Translations under genes and position numbers: made by a program
Part shown: in pieces, positions 1-13,016 of the stretch
Layout: every line of letters starts with the position of its first letter
How positions within the stretch are numbered: position 1 is the stretch's first letter
The notes under the pieces: generated by a model
The model's database searches: none
Told to the model about the DNA's origin: nothing
The model's input: only the letters and a program-made list of their open reading frames with translations
NCBI GenBank assembly: GCA_003344405.1
Contig: NOWV01000079.1
Location: 186,001-250,000 of the forward strand
From: Trichoplax sp. H2
Taxonomy: Eukaryota; Placozoa; Uniplacotomia; Trichoplacea
Direction: 5' to 3'
DNA length: 64,000 nt

Positions 1-42
1 ATCAGGTAATGATTTTAATTGCAATCATTTGGATATATTAAG

Positions 43-1635
43 AGTCGCTATAAAACGTCCATGGATCTTTACAGTCTAGAGCCAAATTATGAACAAGCAT
101 TGAATAATTTAGGAAATTTACTAAAGGTACAGTGCCACAGTAAAAATGATGATGTCTTCCTGATGATTTCACACTATCGATATATTCTAATACATGAAGG
201 GTATTTCACCGATTGACTCATTTTGATAGGATCGGAAAGCTTTCGATGAAGCGGAGCAATACCTAAAAAGAGCAGTCCAACTAAGGTTAAACTGAGCAAT
301 CATTGCTACTTTTACTATTTTCTTACCTAATCTAATCTAGTAGTGACATATTCAAGCTAATCAAGCAGAAAGTGATAAGATAGCTTAATCGGACATTTAA
401 AATTACTTGCGATACAGGAAAGACTTTGCAGCTGCATGGATGAATTTAGGCATCGTTCAATCAGATCTTGGAAAGTTCAAGGTATAGAGTGGCCCGGCAT
501 TTTATAAACGGATCAGGAAACGTATATTTAATTATGACACCTAATCTGATCATTATTCCACATTAGGAAGCTGAAAATAGCCTTCGAACTGCCACCGTAC
601 ATCGGTCATACTATCCCGATGCGTATTATAATTTGGGAAATTTGGTATGTCAGTCTTAAGTTCTCATCTTGCTAGTTAAATATTACGTGATTTGATTATT
701 TTTTAATTTTATATGTTCAGTATATAGCTACTAATGAATTGAGTAAATCAGAAGCCGCTTTTATTAAGGCCATTTCACAAACAGAGCATCATAAACTAGC
801 TTGGAATAATTTGGTTCTAATGCTATTCAACACCGGTAACGTGTAGATTTGGATTTTATAAAGTCAAAAAATATTCCTTCGGCATTATTAGCATATTATA
901 ATTCGCTATCAGTCAGCCCTGATACTACGGCACTAAGTATCGAAATATATTATCCGTAATCCATTCAAATCATTTGTTTACAGGCAATTTGGAAAGAGCT
1001 GAAAGATATGCCAGAAGAGGAATCCAAGAAAATGCAAACTTTTCAGAAATGCACCATTTACTAGGCAATGTTTTAGGCAAGCAAAAGAAATACAAGGTAA
1101 GAGAAGGTATAATCGCTCCAAGTTAAAGTTAAGCCTGTAGATATTGATAATACATTTCTACTTACTACGATAGGAGGCAATCCATCATTTCGAACTGGCC
1201 ATGTTGAGTCATCCTGATGATCCCGCATTATACGCTAATTTAGGTAAACATTATTTAGATGTAGTTATTGCAAGATTAAGAACCAAACAAACGTATAAAT
1301 AATCTATAGCAAAATATATAAAATGGTGTTTGCTAAAACCTATGATTTAATTCGGTGCATACTTATGGTAAAAAATGGAAATAAATCTATTAAAATGATG
1401 CTACTAGCTTTCAATCCATTATGCAAAGTAATATTTTATGATTATTAACATGACATAGCATGAAGCTTAATTTCCACCTTACTAATATTTCCTAATAGGA
1501 GTTGTTTATCATTTAAACCAAAACCCTACGCAGGCGGAATTTTATTACAAGAAAGCACTTTCAATAGACCCACATTTTAAAACTGCTCGTGACAATATCA
1601 GCAAATTAAAGCGTGAAAAACCCAATGTAGGATAA
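43..1635 (+). CDS. TMTC4-like: TMTC4-like TPR protein, 3' part (8 exons)
   Basis: Partial at the 5' side: the N-terminal multi-pass membrane part lies outside the window. Exons read as 43-126, 230-285, 418-481, 567-644, 721-835, 984-1096, 1174-1243, 1499-1635; all have GT donors and AG acceptors, and together give 238 residues in one frame plus a TAA stop. The protein is a run of about seven tetratricopeptide repeats, with typical cores such as ALNNLGNLLK, AWMNLGIVQ, DAYYNLGNL and LHHLLGN-type helices. Order and wording (AWMNLGIVQ, YPDAYYNLG, AWNNL, LGNVLGKQKKYKE) match the C-terminal half of TMTC4. Members of the TMTC family are ER membrane proteins that O-mannosylate cadherin-type domains and take part in ER calcium/proteostasis; the TPR part faces the ER lumen. 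That role is from the family, not from this sequence. The first exon border (43) is uncertain; 1-5 may be the end of an earlier exon followed by a very short intron. Confidence 0.85.
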
Positions 1636-1740
1636 CTATAAAAGAACCATCAAAGCTATTAATGCTACAGCTATAGTTTTGTTTTTTTTATAACCTTGTA
1701 ATGTACTATTAAACTGTATTGTCTACTCTGGCCTAGGTCG

Positions 1741-2059
1741 GATTTGATTTCAATTTAACAGAACTAAAATGAAGTTTATGAAAGCAATGATTCAATATTA
1801 AATCTCTAGTTAGCTTTGAGGAAAGTTTAGATAGTGTATGATATAATATGTTATACCTTGTTAGTCTTCTACAAGATCAACAATTTCGGCTGCATTTATT
1901 GATTTGATTTCGAGTAAGCAGGACTAAAGTGAAATGTATGAAAGCAGTGATGCTAAATCTGTATCAAGTTTTGAAGAATGATTAGATAGTGTACGATAAG
2001 CTATATTATATCTTAGTCTCCCACAAAATCAACTGTTTCGGCTGCGTTTATTAATTTAT
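1741..2059. repeat. Two-copy tandem repeat, 160 bp unit
   Basis: Copy A spans about 1741-1900 and copy B about 1901-2059. Both begin GATTTGATTTC, share blocks such as AGAACTAAAATGAAGTTTATGAAAGCA (approximately, with changes), TTAGATAGTGTA and TCAACAATTTCGGCTGC, and end in GCATTTATT/GCGTTTATT. Divergence is moderate, so the duplication is not recent. It begins about 105 bp after the TMTC4-like stop and may overlap its 3' UTR. Confidence 0.75.
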
Positions 2060-4863
2060 ATCTAGATTTAAATTTTGCACCAATTCGACTTCGTATTTTT
2101 TTCTATTTTATAACTCTTCTTCTGTAATGTAAAAATTTCTGCTCAAATTGTCGACTAATTGTACATTCAAATAATAATTTTAAGAGCTATAACTCTTTAA
2201 AAATTATATTGCAATAGATATTACAACCAAATCAAAGTTAATTTCACGGTTCAATCCAATATTGGGTTGCACTTGATATTTAATAGATTAATATCATTTC
2301 TCAATTTGACAAGAACAGTCATCGCCTTATTACGATATATGTGTATGTGTAATTATCTACTATAAATAAAATTTGACGATATTAAGATAAATCGAATACG
2401 TATTGCAGTTATATAGCGTACATTCATGCTACCTAGAACTCTTAGATTACTACAGTATTAAATTTTCGTAGCAATCTTAGAGATTATGTAATCTCAAAAT
2501 TAAATTATTTGTACATTCTTGCATTAATAGAGAAAGCTAGTAGACATCAAATTGACCTTAACATAAATTTAGCATTAGTTGCAGAACCGTAGATGGCAAT
2601 TTCAAGGCAATTATTGTTGCACACACTTTCTTAAAGTGCACGTATGCATAATACATATAGTCTTCATATATTACACTGCTGCTTATCACTCAATAAACTT
2701 TACTTCTGATTAAATTAAATATTACGTAGCATTGCTTAACTTTTTCAGCTCTCTCTGTAACTTAATCAAATAATAGCAATGACCTTCAAAGATTTTACTG
2801 ATTTCCAATTTTTAACCAATTTTCTTATTCATCGTAAAAGTTAAAATTTATCAAAACTATAATCATTAAAACATTAATTATAAAAACAACGAGCAATTTG
2901 TTCATTTATTTTCATGCAATTTCAATTTCGATGAAATTTTAATGCTTATTCACTTTGCTAAGGTCATAAAATTTTTAGCAAGAATTTAATAAATGCTAAT
3001 CACAACATATGAAATAAAGAGTATAAAACGACTCTTCATGAAGTATTTGAAGACAGTATTTTGGAACAGATATATGGATTTAGTTTCAGTTTAGCTAGGC
3101 AGATCAAATATTTTCCTTTAGAGATTGACTTATTTTTGAAATTTTTTATTTTAGAAATAAAATATAGTCTGTAATAATAGATGCGCTCGTATTTTGCTAG
3201 AATTATCTCAGCGATCAATATTAATAAACATTAATATTTAGTACCATACACTGTAGATGGATTTGTAAGGGAAAATCCTCTAAACTATAATGATCATATT
3301 GCTTTACTAATTTAATATGGGAATTAGGAGTAGCTGATGATTATTGAACTTTCTTTCGGTACTTGCACAGTTTCTTAGTTTATTAGGATGAAACTTAAAT
3401 TGCGATTGAATAGCCATACCTCTAATGTACATTACGCGAAATTCAATCAGAAAATATAAGGAGAAATAGTAGTTAAATTTTTTTGATTTTGATTTACTCT
3501 TTTGTGAAGAATGAACTAGGAAATAGACATCCAGCTCGTAAGTTCTCTTTAACGCGTACACTAACGATTTTTGATGGCGACTGAAGCTAAGCGCTGTGTC
3601 TTAGCCCGTTCTATTATTCCTAATATTTTCTTGATGTTTAATAGTGGCTGAATCCAGGTGATGTGCTTTAGATAGACGGTATTCAAGTTACTGTCTTCTT
3701 CTAAAACATAGCGGCTGAATAATGTACGGTTGATCGATTAAGTAATTTAATAAATATATTAATTGTCTCCTACAATTAAGTACTTTGTCGAATTTTACTC
3801 GAGAATATTAAGTCGAAATACCATTGACAAAATACCTGACGTACATACTTATACTGTAGGGCATATAGGCATTAGTAAAGTACGATAACTTTTATCATTA
3901 CATATAATCAGCTGCATTATTGCAAAATGATATTTTATTTCTAATATAATCTTATAGAAGTGAACGATACTGAAATACTTTAAATAATTTCTTAAATATA
4001 TGATTAACAAGGCAAAATATGCTATCAAGGGCAAGTGCTGTATCACCACTATAAAAAAAATCATTAAAAATACCAAAAATGTCAATAGATCAATATTGTA
4101 ACATATTTTACCTATTATTAGTAATTCTTATTTAATGATATTGCAAATGCACCCGAAAGTTTCTACTCTCAATAGTTACGGTAAGATAGCCTTAGTGCTA
4201 TAATTTCCTGCAAAGTAATCAACATATTTCAATCTTTCAGCATCTCAATCAAGAAAACAAAATCGCTGTCCTGTTCGGTAAAGAAGTCTTGATTGTTTGC
4301 TGAATTTAGCTAAATCTACGTATGTTATTATAAAACTAATGTTATGAAATTGAGCATGCTATCTAGTCGTTTAAGATTTTTTACTGTACCGCCGCAAAAA
4401 GAATTTCTTACGCTGAAAATGACAGTAAAAAAAGAATATCAATTTTACAGGAATTACTCTATTTTAAATTATTTTAAATTCGATACAGTAACTATACCAA
4501 GTTTAATTATTTTATTCTAGTAAAGAAAATCCGTTAATTAGATCCTAAGAAGATAAGATGCCGGCATGTATTGAACCTACAATAAATGCATAGGGATAAA
4601 AATCAACTGCTCATCTGGTAGAAATCAAACGAAGAAAATCATACAAACTAGGCTACAAGCTAATCAAAACAGATATTGTATTCGCATACATTTTTGGTTA
4701 AGTTTCATAGAAAACTTTTTTAGTCAGAAACAGTATTGCCGTAAGTGAAGTACTAAAGTGCTATCGCTAAATGAGCGTAAAAGCTAATTTGATGAACCTT
4801 GTTTTAATGAATAATTAGCCTTCTGATTTAATAGATTCGATACTTTACAATCAAGATCAACAG
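2060..4863. other. Intergenic, no gene seen
   Basis: About 2.8 kb of AT-rich DNA. The open frames are short, low-complexity, mostly Lys/Ile/Tyr/Phe-rich and lack splice-linked partners. No RNA gene or mobile element was recognised. Confidence 0.6.
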
Positions 4864-7744
4864 ATGGATCATAAGTTTAAATCTCTATTTTGGGCTGCAG
4901 TTATTTTGCATATCCTAGTTATTCAAGCTTCAAGCTTTCATGCAGCCGAAGACTGTGATAAATCTGATACAGATAACTGTACTTTGGATTGGCAAATTTC
5001 AGAAATGCAGCAATTTTCCGATCAAATACGTCTTAATGGATACATTGTCGTCCATTTCGAAATACCTCATGATATTTCCTGGAATGATAATGTGACATAT
5101 TATTGGGCAAAATCAGGCTTTGCTAATCTCGTACCTTCTGTAACATCAGCAGAAGCGGTTATTATGTCTGGTGGCTTATTACTATTATTCCATGGTACAT
5201 TCCATATTAACATCAGCATTCCTTCTCATAGCTGCTGCCATACTCTCCCAGATAATTGCAAAGGCCAAGCTATAACTAGATCCTTGCTCAAGCTTGCTGA
5301 TATGCACGATAAGGAATCTTATGTATGCTCTTGCCCAGTTTCACGAAGAGGTCATCAAGCTATTACTGGAAATTGCCGATGCTGCAAAGCTTCCACCGAC
5401 AGCGACCAATTGATGTGTACATTGATTCCACGGATAGGACAACATTCGACAACCAAGGCTTATACTTGGCTGACCTTTATCTTAAGTTTTGCATCAGCTT
5501 TCCATTTGATTCGAAAGTTGATTCTGGAAATTCACGATGATTTAGACTTTCGAATAGATCCCAAGTAAATATTAATATTAATCAACTTTTGTTACTGGGC
5601 TTGCATATGCAAGATTGCTCTCGGCACTTTCGAATTTAACACTAAATACGAATATCCCAAATTCTATATCAGAAATCTAGAAATGTTAACTGTTAGCCAA
5701 GGCTCTGAGAATTAAAATCACAATTTGAACTAGCTTATTTGCATAATTATGCTTCTTATAAGATCAATTAGCAGTCTTATTTTCAGATAATTTCTAGTAC
5801 TAAGTGCACGAAATGTGCATTCCACGGTCTTTCAACAGAAAATCCAGAAATACACATATCTCAATAAATTTACAAAAAATTAAAATGACGCAATAAAATT
5901 TAATAGTGAAAATTCAGTTATACTGACAATCATGTAAATTTATAAGAATAAGATTGTGCTATTAGTTTAATTAATTGATGATTGAATAGAGTAATGATCA
6001 TTTTATTTTTGGTTCTAGGTCAAAAGTGAAAAAATCTTCGTTAATCTTACTGACTATTCGTCAAGCAACAAAAATCTTTATTCAGGAAATTAAGAACATC
6101 ATTAAACAATTACTTGAAAGCCATCCAGGAATAATCTATCTTATACCTTTTATAATTGTCATGTTTTCCTTTCCTGCGGCTTTATTGCAATATCTCTGCT
6201 ATGATCTTTCTATTCAAGAGTTTGACAAGGACTTTCGAGAAAATTACATTACATTCATTATCATTACTGTTGCCTTTGTAGCCGGCTACTATGTGCTCAT
6301 GATGTTATTGGTAGGACGTATAAAATATAAAACATTAAGTTTCCTTATGGCCTCATTTAATTCAGTCTTTTCTTCAAAAAGAAATCTTAATGTTAAGAAA
6401 TATATCGAAGCAAAAGAGCATATGCTTTGGAAATTTATATCTGGACAATTACAGTTAAGCCAGAAAATGCTAGATCTCTTAGCTTGGATACCAAGATTAA
6501 TACTAGTGCCATTAGCGCATCTCCTAGCCAATTTTACTCCTTTTACTTATATTCTATCATTAAGGCAAAAGTTTTCTGAAGTTATTACTTCCACTTATAA
6601 GAATGATGTCCTGAAGCAAGCTGTTTCCAAAGCTGGACACCGTTTTATTATCTTTCTATTTATAAATTTAATTTTCTTGGCTCCATTTCTACAATTTGCA
6701 GTACGTTTTTCGTTGACTGTTGGAACAATCTTAGCGTCGCAAGGAAGTTATTTCTTGTCCCTATTAGCACCTTTTATACCATTTTTGTTAATTCTACGTA
6801 AAGAAGCGAAGAAAGCGTATAAAGCATCTGTGTTGAAGTATAATCTAATCAAAAAATGTTATCAACACCTTCAGGAGCTACTCAAGAAAGACAACTTCTA
6901 TAGATGCTTAACTTTACAGTTTAAACAAGCGAAATCACTTAAGCAAAAAGATCTTGATAAATTTATCGAGATAGAGCAATCAGAGATAGACAACACAATA
7001 AAACCTTACTTAGAAAAGCTTTATAGCGAAAATAGAGAGAAGCCAGAAAATTTAGATAACAGCGACCTAGTTCAGATTTCCAAGCTCTGTATTTATCCAT
7101 TCCTTTACATCGATGATCAAAAAATAGAGCAAAAGAATAAGACAGAATCAGATTGTAAATATGGTTTACATTTTATTGCTGTAATCAGCGGAGAAGAGGC
7201 GACTGCTAACAGTAATGACAAAATTATCAAACTTGATTCAATCTTTGATCGTATGGAGACTTCCACACAAGAAATTATCACCCATTCGTTATTAACGAAA
7301 GTCTTTGCAGGGTATGGCGGAGGTATTATGGCTATCACAAAGGACAGCTATCATGACATCGAAAAACTTTTTGGTGGAGAGTATCATCACCTATTGCAGT
7401 TTATTATACAGCATTTACATATGATTGCTATTTCCCTCATTCATCTATTAGGCCTGTACTTGTATCATAAGGAAGCTGGCCAAAATCCTAGTCTAAGCTC
7501 AACTCTGTCTGTTTTACTAACTTCTCATACATTTATGCAAGGTGCTAAAGCATCGATTCAAGACGGTAAAACCTTGCTACATTCAGATGACATGTGCCAA
7601 CAAATTGAACACGAAATCATAAAATATATCTTTCACTTAGCTGAGAAAGTGGAGTCTTTATCTAGTAAGAAAGCATTAGAAACTACCACCCCAACAAGCC
7701 GGAACAAACAATGTCATGACGATCAAGCCGCAAATAATGCTTAG
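4864..7744 (+). CDS. Multi-pass membrane protein with Cys-rich ectodomain, unknown family
   Basis: Exon 1 is 4864-5564 and exon 2 is 6019-7744. Exon 1 seems to stop at a TAA (5566-5568), but this TAA overlaps a donor (AA|GTAAAT); the intron 5565-6018 ends GGTTCTAG and the joined frame is continuous, giving 808 residues. The start ATG at 4864 leads straight into a hydrophobic signal or anchor (residues about 7-24). Residues 25-198 form a Cys-rich region (CCHT, CSC, CRCC) with N-x-S/T sites. Hydrophobic, probably membrane-spanning segments lie near residues 200-216, 272-294, 310-333, 388-414, 442-462, 464-493 and 692-716. Between 495 and 690 is a Lys/Glu-rich, probably cytosolic part. I do not recognise the family and give no function; a receptor, channel or transporter is possible. 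The splice join is well supported because phase, donor and acceptor all agree. Confidence 0.75.
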
Positions 7745-10700
7745 TTTATATCATTAAATAGACTACTTTATACTAAAGTGATACAATAAATCTAGTAAAC
7801 CTTAAGGATATATAATATATCTTATTAGTTGATTAATACATCTCTAAATAAAGATAACAAGCAATGATATTAATGTACGATCCAAGTAAAAATTATCTGA
7901 ATGCAGGGAAGACAAACTCATATTTCCTTCTTGTTAGCAAATAAAAATTTCAAGAAGGGAAATGAATTGAAACTGATTTTAATCAATTATTGTGAATAAC
8001 GAAATATAAGTTTTCTTAATCACTCTAAACTGAAAATAATAGTCAAATATAAATGTAGCGCCATTAATCCTTGGAGTAGTTCAGAATTAGAGCATTGATG
8101 AAGAAAGATTTATCTAATAACTCTATCTGATTCATATCAAACGATTAGTAATTTTCGACACGAGTTTACTACAACTTAATTAGTAAATAAAGTTAGATAA
8201 ATTACATGCTATTAAGATAGTAAAATACTGTTTTATCGATAGCTCATTTTATTTATGAGCCCGGCATGTGAGACAACTTCTATCCTCTTTCGAAATTGTA
8301 TTTATTCATTTTCACTTAAATTAGAAAAGAAAATAATGCTCTTTGGTTAAAATAAACCTCACTATATGCTACGTTAACTATCCAGGTAAAGAGGAACTCC
8401 TTACCGGTAAAAATCAATAAATAAATAGCCTACGCTCATACTTGTTACTTGTAGATGATGTACACAGCATTACATGAGAATGCGTTGATAATATTTTAGT
8501 GATCGCAGTATATATTGTATTAATTCTTTTAAGATTGCATCATCACGGAATAAATTTAATAGATAAAATAAATATTACTGAAATAGCTGATAATATCTAA
8601 TGTCTTATATAAAGAATACAAGTACAGCTTTTTACTATTAATTATTTAAATCTGCACATTAGAATTACAGTCCCCGATCTTTTATGCATCATAATGCAAG
8701 GCCGATCGTATGCAATCCATTAGTAAATTAAGTAAAGTCCAAATAGATTAACAATAATTATTCTAAGGCGTAGAAAGACCTATGATTGCAATTATTCTTC
8801 GAAAATATAAATAATTATGAAATGTAGTTGTAATGCTGACGAGTTTAGTAAAAAGACTGCGTTTGTCTTTTGTAGTTAACGATTCTGTTTATTGCGATGG
8901 CACTGCGACACGAAACGTTGGCAACACATACTGCCCTTTGTATACGATTACACAGAGATATATTCTACATAACGCAGTGATAATTATCGGGGCGCACGAT
9001 AGAGTAAAACTTGTTTAGAACTAGTCGCTTATCTAATGACGATACGATACGTGTACTATTACAATAAACTAGCATTAATGTCGCGCCGATACACTCAGTG
9101 TACATCTACAGTAGTCATATAAATAGTATTATAATCGAGTTTGTAGTCACTTTATTAAATCATCGATTTTATATAATAATGTTTTACATCATCTCGCTAG
9201 GAAACTAGCTACTGTATTAAAGGACTAAAAGCAACGTCCTTCATAACTTATAGTACGTAACTATTTTAATTTAATATACAAAATACCTAGAAAGTCATTG
9301 TATCTTTTAGTTTTACCCTACCAATTCTTTATGTCGCCATCTTTTCTTCTTTATTAATTTACTAAGTATTATATAGATTACAATAGGAGTAAACTAAGAG
9401 CAATCACCTAATCTAAAGAAAGGACATTTCATAGTATACTGAGATTATAGTGTCACGGTACGCCGTTACTAATTAAGTAACTGTAAATTAATGAAAGCTT
9501 ATGAATAGATAAGATAAGGTTATGTGCTATGTTTTAATGCGCTTGTAGCTGATAATAGGGTGGTAGAAATGAGATAAAAATAGAAGTTGTTAGCAGTTAA
9601 TTTACTGTAGGTTTATAAGGTGTGTTAATCTCTAAAAATTGAGCTGTATATAGACGAAGGTTAAGTGTCTTAACACCTGATAGCTTGTAGCTATCTAAGT
9701 CTGAGAATATCGACATGTATATTTAGTAATGGTATTATACTAATTAATGTAACTTGTAAAGCATGAATTCTCACTCGTTAATATTGGAATTCACTGTAGA
9801 AACCTATTTAAGCGCGTGTGTTTGTAGAATAAAGTAAGTAATTGCTTAAGAAACGGCAAGACTCATATCGTGAAGAATAGTGTAATAATTAGCCAGTTGT
9901 CTGTGGAGATCAGCCGAGAAAGCGAGTTCTCAAATACTTCTCTCATAGAAACTGAAAGTACTGGGAGAAATAGCCCAAGTTTTAAAGTAACTACACTAGA
10001 GTTCTTTACTTTCCTTTGCCACAAGTGAGGGTTGTGACATATAGATAAATTTAACTTAGTAACAAAACCCTATCCATAGAGAAAGGGGATTTATAACGTG
10101 ACAATAAAGTAATGTAATGTTGGCTATAATCGTACAGTTACCGTGCAACTTCTCGCTAAAACATCAACCGATAATGCTAAAGTCAAAAAAGTAGTCATAG
10201 TTGTCATATAAAATGTTTTGATAAGCGATTACTGCGATCTTTATAAAATTCGGACTTTGGAGATTCGGATTCCGGATCCGGTCGGATTTATGTTTGATAT
10301 TATTTTAATTTTTTTTTTAATTTTTGGATTTTAATTTTTGAAAAATGCTATAAGAGTTGGCTTTTGAAATTTGAACTTTTTGTTGTAAATCTGAAACTTC
10401 GGCATTTTATGAAGTGACAAGAAAGTTACATTAGGAAAGTTTAGTTGAAAAAATAGAAAAGAAGATGGCGAATGTCAGAGGTAGTGTTGATTGTTAAGTA
10501 GCTAGACTGTTATTGTTATGACTAAATCTTTGTGTTTAAATGTTAATTTTTAGACTTTGCAACGTATAATGATTGAAAATTAAGTTCGAAGTGAAGCTTG
10601 AGATATTTTATAGTTAGTTTGATGGTTTTATTGTGTTTTGTAAGGGAATCATAAGATAATTTGTGTATGAACTTTGAATGATATTTGTTTTCTTAATTGG

Positions 10701-11843
10701 TGCAAAGTAGTTTTGTAAAATGGATCTTAAGAGCAATTGGTTAATAAATATTTAGTTTTTAGTACCACTGAGGGCTTTGCGAAGCCTATAAATGATAGTG
10801 CAAGCAGAAAATTTAGAGTAGGGAGCAAAAGAAGATTCTTTTGAAGGGCTTGTTAAAATTTAAAGGCCTTCGGAGTAGCACTGTTGTAAGTCAAAGCGTT
10901 TCTTCTTTTTATTAGGTTTGGTTGTTGGCAGTTTCAGTTTTGTCGTTTTTTTATTTCTTTACTTATAATACATGGAATTAAGTATTTGGAAGGTTGTTTG
11001 ATTAGACTCTCTCACGTTTTCTCAATAAATTGTTGATCGGTTGTTTCTCCAATTTTAGTTTGTGTCAAAGGTTTGTTAAGTCGACCAGACTATAAAGAAA
11101 GTAGAATCAAAGTTTGTAAGAAGTTTAGAAGCTCGGTTTCTGCACTTTTCATTTCACTACACTACGATATTTAGTAATAGAAATGTTTGCAGCCTAAACT
11201 AGCATAAATTTCAATTATATAATTAATAATTAGTAGCCATATCACTATTGAGTATATATGATATATTATGAAATTATGCAAGCGAACGATTATCTTCGAT
11301 CATATAAACGATATGAAATTTCTAAGCTTATACACAATATTAAAATACAATATGTACGGCAACTTCTGATATTTATATAGTTATTAATCAGAAATAGTTA
11401 TAAATGATTAATTTAAAATTTGATCGATGCCGAAATGGTTTATGATTAACTAAGCAATTACTATTCATCGTCTTACGTTCTGTAAGAAATTCTGAATGCA
11501 TGTCCTGATGCAAGTCTATAAATTTTTTACAATTATTAATTGATGTTTTAAAGTAATATGATAATTATTCGATTTTAGCTCAACAGAAGCAACATAAGTT
11601 AGATATGCTTTTGTAAGATCTCGCTTACTTAAATTCACTTCAATTTGATCAATTTGCTAGAATTAGCAGAACACTATCTTATCTCACAATAAGACAACTT
11701 TGTAAATTCAATACTGGTAGCAAAGTGGCAGGCTTGGATGTACAAATTGAAAGTTCATAACTGATTATTCATATCTGCGAATAATTCTTGTAAATGTCCG
11801 AGTCTTGCCGTAGCCATAACAATGGTAAGCTAATGCTGGAAAG
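7745..11843. other. Intergenic with G-over-C skewed block
   Basis: No coding gene seen. The stretch 10249-10290 carries five CGGA-type motifs, including a palindromic CGGATCCG. From about 10290 to 11110 the + strand is clearly rich in G and T and poor in C, unlike the flanks; it holds a small hairpin (GGCTT-TGCG-AAGCC) around 10769-10784. A frame at 8833-9018 is unsupported. Confidence 0.5.
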
Positions 11844-13016
11844 TTATAATTGGATAGGGTTCTTGGGAGGACTGGATTTCTTTTCTTCCTCTACCCATGA
11901 AAGTAAAAGAGCCTTAGCCCGAGTAAGATAAGCAAATCTTTCCTCTCGAATTTTTTTTAGTTTTTCTTCCACATTGATATTTTTATCGGGGTGCAATAAA
12001 TGGGATAGCTTGAGAAATCTTTTGGATATTTGATCTTTTGTTACCTTTTGATAGGGCCGATATTTTAAGAAGAATATATGACAAGCAGTTCGAACGGTTT
12101 CTGCTTTAATTAATTGGACTTGCCAATCGTGACTCGTTAATACATTAGTCATTTCTTCCGTAATTGGAGAGTTCAAGTCAAGTTCTAACTCTACTTCTAC
12201 CACGGGAGGTTTTTCTAACCCTTGTAAAACTTCTTGTATCTCAGCTTCTATACCTTGCCGCATTATCTTTTCGTTTTCGGCATTAAGATAATGATCATAT
12301 GCTTCCGTTCTTGATTCCTCTAGTAAATCTTCTGTTTCATGACGAGATTTTTGCTCAGCTGCATATTCCACTCGGATGCGCTCAATTTCTTTTAGCTTTT
12401 CTTGCACTTCTGCTTTGCTAGCGTTTAGCTGCTTGTTTAATTGTTCATTTTGTTGCTTTAAATTGCTTAGCTTATGAGCAATGTCACGACGATTAGCTTC
12501 GACACTAAGTTTTGCGTAAATTTCTTTCTTTGCTTGTTGTCTAGCGCCTTCAATTAAACTTTCTGCTTTTTCACGTAATCGTTTCTCATGTGCAAGATCA
12601 TTTTTAGACTTTTCTGCTTGCGTTCTAGTCTTAACAATTTGTCTTGTAATGGATGATATTTGCTTATTTAAGTTTTGTTCTTGTCCTTTCAATCTGTGAA
12701 TCTTATTTAAAGCATCTTGAAGCTCAATTTCGGTCTCGGTTAGTGGTGAGGATGATTGTCCTTGTATACTTTGCCTTGTATGACCCGATCTCGTTAGAGT
12801 AGGTATAATCCTCATATTTAATTGTTGCCTTTTGTGGGCAATTATAACAACTACTACTCCATAAATCAAAATAAATCCGATAGGAATTAAAGGGATAAGC
12901 CAAAGTGGAAAATTACCGAAAGATGAATTAGTCGTAGTCACAGTTAGCCCACTAATTGTCGTACTTGCGGTACTTTCTGTTGACTGCAAGAGCGATCTTC
13001 TAAACAGATGCATCAC
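11844..13016 (-). CDS. Membrane-anchored coiled-coil protein with C-terminal J domain
   Basis: Single-exon gene, 390 residues, ATG at 13016 (a second ATG follows directly). The N-terminal 35 residues are Ser/Thr-rich. One membrane segment lies at about residues 38-60, followed by HKRQQ, so by the positive-inside rule the long C-terminal part is cytosolic. Residues about 90-275 are a long charged coiled coil (Gln/Glu/Lys/Arg-rich heptads). Residues about 310-375 resemble a J domain: helix II (ISKRFLKLSHLL), the HPD tripeptide at 342-344, then a basic helix III and a short helix IV ending in the tail SSPPKNP. HPD is the catalytic motif by which J proteins stimulate Hsp70 ATPase, so recruiting Hsp70 to a membrane is the likely role. 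Normally the J domain is N-terminal; here it is C-terminal behind a coiled coil, without the Gly/Phe or zinc-finger parts of class A/B DnaJ. Subfamily not assigned. Confidence 0.8.
   Translation of the reverse strand: MMHLFRRSLLQSTESTASTTISGLTVTTTNSSFGNFPLWLIPLIPIGFILIYGVVVVIIAHKRQQLNMRIIPTLTRSGHTRQSIQGQSSSPLTETEIELQDALNKIHRLKGQEQNLNKQISSITRQIVKTRTQAEKSKNDLAHEKRLREKAESLIEGARQQAKKEIYAKLSVEANRRDIAHKLSNLKQQNEQLNKQLNASKAEVQEKLKEIERIRVEYAAEQKSRHETEDLLEESRTEAYDHYLNAENEKIMRQGIEAEIQEVLQGLEKPPVVEVELELDLNSPITEEMTNVLTSHDWQVQLIKAETVRTACHIFFLKYRPYQKVTKDQISKRFLKLSHLLHPDKNINVEEKLKKIREERFAYLTRAKALLLSWVEEEKKSSPPKNPIQL

Noticed and set aside
5325-5540. Overlapping 71-codon frame inside exon 1 of the multi-pass membrane gene
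   Set aside because: Shadow frame of a longer frame with signal peptide and consistent splicing.
8833-9018. 61-codon frame in intergenic DNA
   Set aside because: Short, no motif, no promoter or splice support.
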